Below are positions 61,776 to 64,000 of a DNA stretch of 64,000 bases, in pieces. The stretch is taken from contig CAWJVM010000006.1 in the NCBI GenBank assembly GCA_963846315.1, positions 124,001 through 188,000 on the forward strand. Reading direction: 5' to 3'. Within the stretch, counting starts at the first letter, position 1. Each line of letters begins with the position of its first letter. A program made the position numbers and the translations under genes. Source of the stretch: RPQJ01 sp963846315. GTDB taxonomy: Bacteria > Pseudomonadota > Gammaproteobacteria > Steroidobacterales > Steroidobacteraceae. Below the pieces are notes generated by a model. That model was not told the origin of the DNA. It saw nothing but the letters and a program-made list of their open reading frames with translations, and did no database searches.

Positions 61776-61858
61776 GTTTGCCCTAAGGCAGACGGCCCAC
61801 GATCTCCCCCATGCTCCGCGGTCCGTCCCGCGGACCACTGCATGGAGGAGCGACGCTC

Positions 61859-63334
61859 GTGAATACCCGCGCCCTGATCCGTCATCCACTGCTCGCGGCC
61901 ACCCTCGGCGCAGCAGTCGTCGCGCTGCCAGCCGGTGCGCTCTACTTGTATGGTTCCGGCCACGCCGCTGAAGCCGCGGCGACAACCGCGGTCACGACCA
62001 GCCAGACGGCAACCAGCCTGCCCGCGCGAAACGCGGCACCGGTCGTGGCGGGCCTGCCCGATTTCCGGCAGCTCGTGCAAACCTACGGCCCGGCCGTAGT
62101 GAATGTCAGCGTCCGCTCCACCGCGAAGACCGCCGGACAAGGGCGCATGCCGCCCGGCATGGACGAGGACAACCCCTTGTTCCAGTTCATGCCGCACGGC
62201 AACGGCGCGCCGATGCGTGGCGAGGGCTCCGGTTTCATCGTCAGCGCCGACGGCACGATCCTCACCAACGCGCACGTCGTGGACGGCGCGCAAAAGGTGA
62301 TCGTCAAGCTCACTGACCGCCGCGAGTTCGAGGCCCGCGTGATTGGCTCCGACGCGAAGAGCGACGTTGCCGTGCTGAAGATCGACGCGCACGACTTGCC
62401 AGTCACCAGGCTCGGCGACCCGCGGACACTGCAGGTCGGCGAGTGGGTCGTGGCCATCGGGTCGCCGTTCGGACTGGAAAACACCGTCACTGCCGGCATC
62501 GTGAGCGCGAAGGGGCGGAGCCTGCCGGACGACACGTACGTCCCGTTCATTCAAACCGACGTCGCGGTCAACCCGGGCAACTCCGGCGGGCCGCTGTTCA
62601 ACATGCGCGGCGAAGTTGTCGGCATCAACTCGCAGATTTACAGCCGCTCCGGCGGCTACCAGGGGCTGTCGTTTGCGATCCCGATCGATGTCGCCATGAA
62701 CGTCGGCAAGCAACTGCAGACGCAAGGGCACGTGACGCGCGGCAAGCTTGGTGTCGGCATCCAGGATATCGACCAGGCGCTCGCCGAGTCGTTCGGTCTG
62801 GATGTTCCCCGCGGCGCGCTCGTCTCCAGCGTGGAAAAGAGTGGCCCGGCCGCAACGGCTGGACTGCGCGAAGGCGATGTCATCCTCGGCTTCGACGGGC
62901 AGGCGATCGAGTCGGCGGGGCAGCTGCCATCGGCCGTCGCGGCCACCGATCCGGGCAAGGCCGTGGCCGTGCAGGTGTGGCGCGACCGGGCGACCCACGA
63001 GGTCACGGTCAAGCTCGGCCGGACGACCGAGGATGGCGCCATTGCGGCGAATGTCGACGCCAACGGCGCCGGCCGTCTCGGCTTGATGGTGCGGCCGCTT
63101 TCAGCCGCAGAGAAGCAACAGACGGAGTTGAGCGACGGCCTCGTCGTCGAAGACGCCGATGGCCCCGCGGCGGAGGCAGGCGTGCGGCCCGGGGATATCG
63201 TCATCGCCGCCAACGGCACCTCCGTGACGAGCGTCGAGCAACTCCGGTCAGTGGTGTCCGGGTCGAAGACCCATGTCGCCCTGCTGGTGCAACGCGGCGA
63301 CGCCCGGGTGTTCGTGCCCATCGAGCTCGGCTGA
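61859..63334 (+). CDS. Do-family periplasmic serine protease (DegQ/MucD-like)
   Basis: 491 residues from the GTG at 61859, preceded by GGAGGA. Signal peptide/anchor, then a trypsin-like domain with catalytic triad H139 (TNAHVVDG), D169 (KSDVAVL) and S242 (NPGNSGGP), and two PDZ domains (GKLGVGIQDI; GRLGLMVRPL). Degrades or refolds misfolded periplasmic proteins. In its position behind a QseBC-type pair it may be a member of that system's regulon. Confidence 0.92.
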   Translation: MNTRALIRHPLLAATLGAAVVALPAGALYLYGSGHAAEAAATTAVTTSQTATSLPARNAAPVVAGLPDFRQLVQTYGPAVVNVSVRSTAKTAGQGRMPPGMDEDNPLFQFMPHGNGAPMRGEGSGFIVSADGTILTNAHVVDGAQKVIVKLTDRREFEARVIGSDAKSDVAVLKIDAHDLPVTRLGDPRTLQVGEWVVAIGSPFGLENTVTAGIVSAKGRSLPDDTYVPFIQTDVAVNPGNSGGPLFNMRGEVVGINSQIYSRSGGYQGLSFAIPIDVAMNVGKQLQTQGHVTRGKLGVGIQDIDQALAESFGLDVPRGALVSSVEKSGPAATAGLREGDVILGFDGQAIESAGQLPSAVAATDPGKAVAVQVWRDRATHEVTVKLGRTTEDGAIAANVDANGAGRLGLMVRPLSAAEKQQTELSDGLVVEDADGPAAEAGVRPGDIVIAANGTSVTSVEQLRSVVSGSKTHVALLVQRGDARVFVPIELG

Positions 63335-63360
63335 CCCACGCGCGGCGGCGGCGGGCCTCG

Positions 63361-63582
63361 CGCAGGGCAAGCTGCGGCCGCATCTGCTTGGGCAGTCGAA
63401 AGATCAACCTGAGTACAGCGCTGGCTGAGCAGCTGGTGGGCATCCGCGAAGTCGACGACCAGGTCTGGCAAGTCAGCTTCCTGGAGTACGATCTGGGTTA
63501 CTTCGATCGCGATCAGGACAGGGTGGAGCCCGGTCCCAATCCGTTCGCCCCGGACACAGTGTTAACCATGTGTCCGGAATGA
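63361..63582 (+). pseudogene. C-terminal remnant of an integrase-type (IS481-like) transposase
   Basis: The frame reads CGRICLGSRKINLSTALAEQ and continues LVGIREVDDQVWQVSF, ending NPFAPDTVLTMCPE-stop. This matches the C-terminal tail of IS481-type transposases, which ends in the ISs own terminal sequence. No catalytic domain precedes it; the reading is joined to degQ downstream sequence. Just after the stop come repeated motifs ACCATGTGTCCGGA and ACCGTGTGATCGGA, resembling the IS end. Confidence 0.75.
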
Positions 63583-63620
63583 GATGTAAACCGTGTGATC
63601 GGAATACACCCCAATGCAGA

Positions 63621-63697
63621 TGGCGCGCCCGACTGGATTCGAACCAGTGACCTTCGCCTTCGGAGGGCGACACTCTATCCAGCTGAGCTACGGGCGC
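63621..63697 (-). tRNA. tRNA-Arg (anticodon CCG)
   Basis: 77 nt including encoded CCA. Acceptor stem GCGCCCG/CGGGCGC, discriminator G, TPsiC loop GTTCGAAT-type (TTCGAAT), and a 7-base anticodon loop CTCCGAA giving anticodon CCG. All arms pair well. Transcribed leftward, towards the IS remnant. Confidence 0.95.
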
Positions 63698-63829
63698 GTG
63701 GCGGGACCCCGCGAAAGGGGCCGGAATCATAGCCCCGGAGGCCTTGCGCGTCCATTTGGACCATCGGGCGCCCTGGCCGTTGCACCCGGCCCCCGGGGCG
63801 CCGGGTGCGCCGCGGCCGAATCTGCACGT

Positions 63830-63835
63830 TATACT
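63830..63835 (+). promoter_or_regulatory. -10 element upstream of the cytochrome gene
   Basis: TATACT lies 38 bp upstream of the GTG start at 63873. A GC-rich hairpin (63782-63808) lies upstream of it. Confidence 0.5.
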
Positions 63836-63872
63836 TCGCGACCCCGCTAATTCTGCCGTCCGGAGTTCGACC

Positions 63873-64000
63873 GTGAGTGCTGAGCACGATCGCAAGTTTT
63901 TCGACACCTTCATGCTGATCCTCGGCATCCTCGCCGCCATCACCATCGGCCTGATGGTGCTCGCGGGCATGATCTCCGACCGGACAGCGAAGCGGTTCCA
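63873..64000 (+). CDS. N-terminal part of a membrane-anchored c-type cytochrome (runs off window)
   Basis: GTG start with GGAG ten bases upstream. The 42 visible residues begin MSAEHDRKFFDTFMLILGI, with one membrane helix (LILGILAAITIGLMVLAGMI) followed by a basic turn. This opening is typical of the membrane-bound cytochrome c5-like proteins of gammaproteobacteria. The heme motif lies beyond the window. Confidence 0.65.
   Translation, partial: MSAEHDRKFFDTFMLILGILAAITIGLMVLAGMISDRTAKRF

Noticed and set aside
63872..64000. Second tRNA or rRNA near the right edge
   Set aside because: Sequence is coding (membrane cytochrome start) and shows no cloverleaf.

Overview
The window is chromosomal DNA from a GC-rich gammaproteobacterium, most like the Xanthomonadales / Nevskiales / Steroidobacterales group. 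The evidence is an arginine cluster that uses N-acetylornithine carbamoyltransferase (argF'), TamA/TamB, LptM, an EngB/PolA neighbourhood with a C-rich small RNA, a PEP-CTERM protein, and dispersed short repeats typical of that group. Species cannot be named from sequence alone.

Layout. 1-9.2 kb: a reductase-like gene cut by the left edge, a receiver/OmpA-like signalling protein, an EF-G-like GTPase, two sulfotransferases, a YedK/HMCES protein and an ABC-2 exporter pair. 9.2-10.6 kb: a divergent pair resembling FlhD and FlhC, with two large operator-like palindromes between them. 10.7-19.5 kb: NudC, a TSUP permease, a DUF4126 protein, a TANGO2-like protein and the tamA-tamB operon. 19.5-34.6 kb is a looser accessory region: a lipoprotein amidohydrolase, a YbaY-like lipoprotein, a decayed hydrolase, a PEP-CTERM protein, a penicillin-acylase homologue, stress proteins (glycine zipper, CsbD), hydrolases and a 3'-truncated methyltransferase. 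34.6-42.9 kb: argR and a tightly packed arginine operon, argG - DUF1611-like P-loop gene - argC - argD - argF' - argB - argH. ArgB has no acetyltransferase domain and no argA, argJ or argE is present, so the P-loop protein is a candidate for the missing acetylation step. 43-48.6 kb: a DUF1329 protein carrying an inserted repeat, an Lrp-type sensor domain, a maleylpyruvate isomerase / fumarylpyruvate hydrolase pair with UbiC fused upstream, and an acyl-CoA dehydrogenase. 48.7-57.8 kb: thioesterase, LptM, PolA, a beta-barrel protein, a probable sigma-E-driven sRNA, EngB, cytochrome c4, DsbA, CorA, LysE and a NYN-LOTUS protein. 57.9-64 kb: a TIR-TolB-like-TPR protein, a QseBC-type two-component system followed by a DegQ-type protease, a transposase remnant, tRNA-Arg(CCG) and the start of a membrane cytochrome c.

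Three points need care. First, six genes (receiver/OmpA-like, argD, polA, a beta-barrel protein, dsbA and a sensor kinase) each need one base added or removed, nearly always in a short homopolymer, to be intact. This looks more like consensus sequence error than gene decay. Second, a heptamer-repeat family with consensus GGAAG(KGRTTA)n occurs in three intergenic spaces. Third, the best candidates for under-described biology are the sRNA between polA and engB, the P-loop protein of the arginine operon and the FlhDC-like divergent locus.
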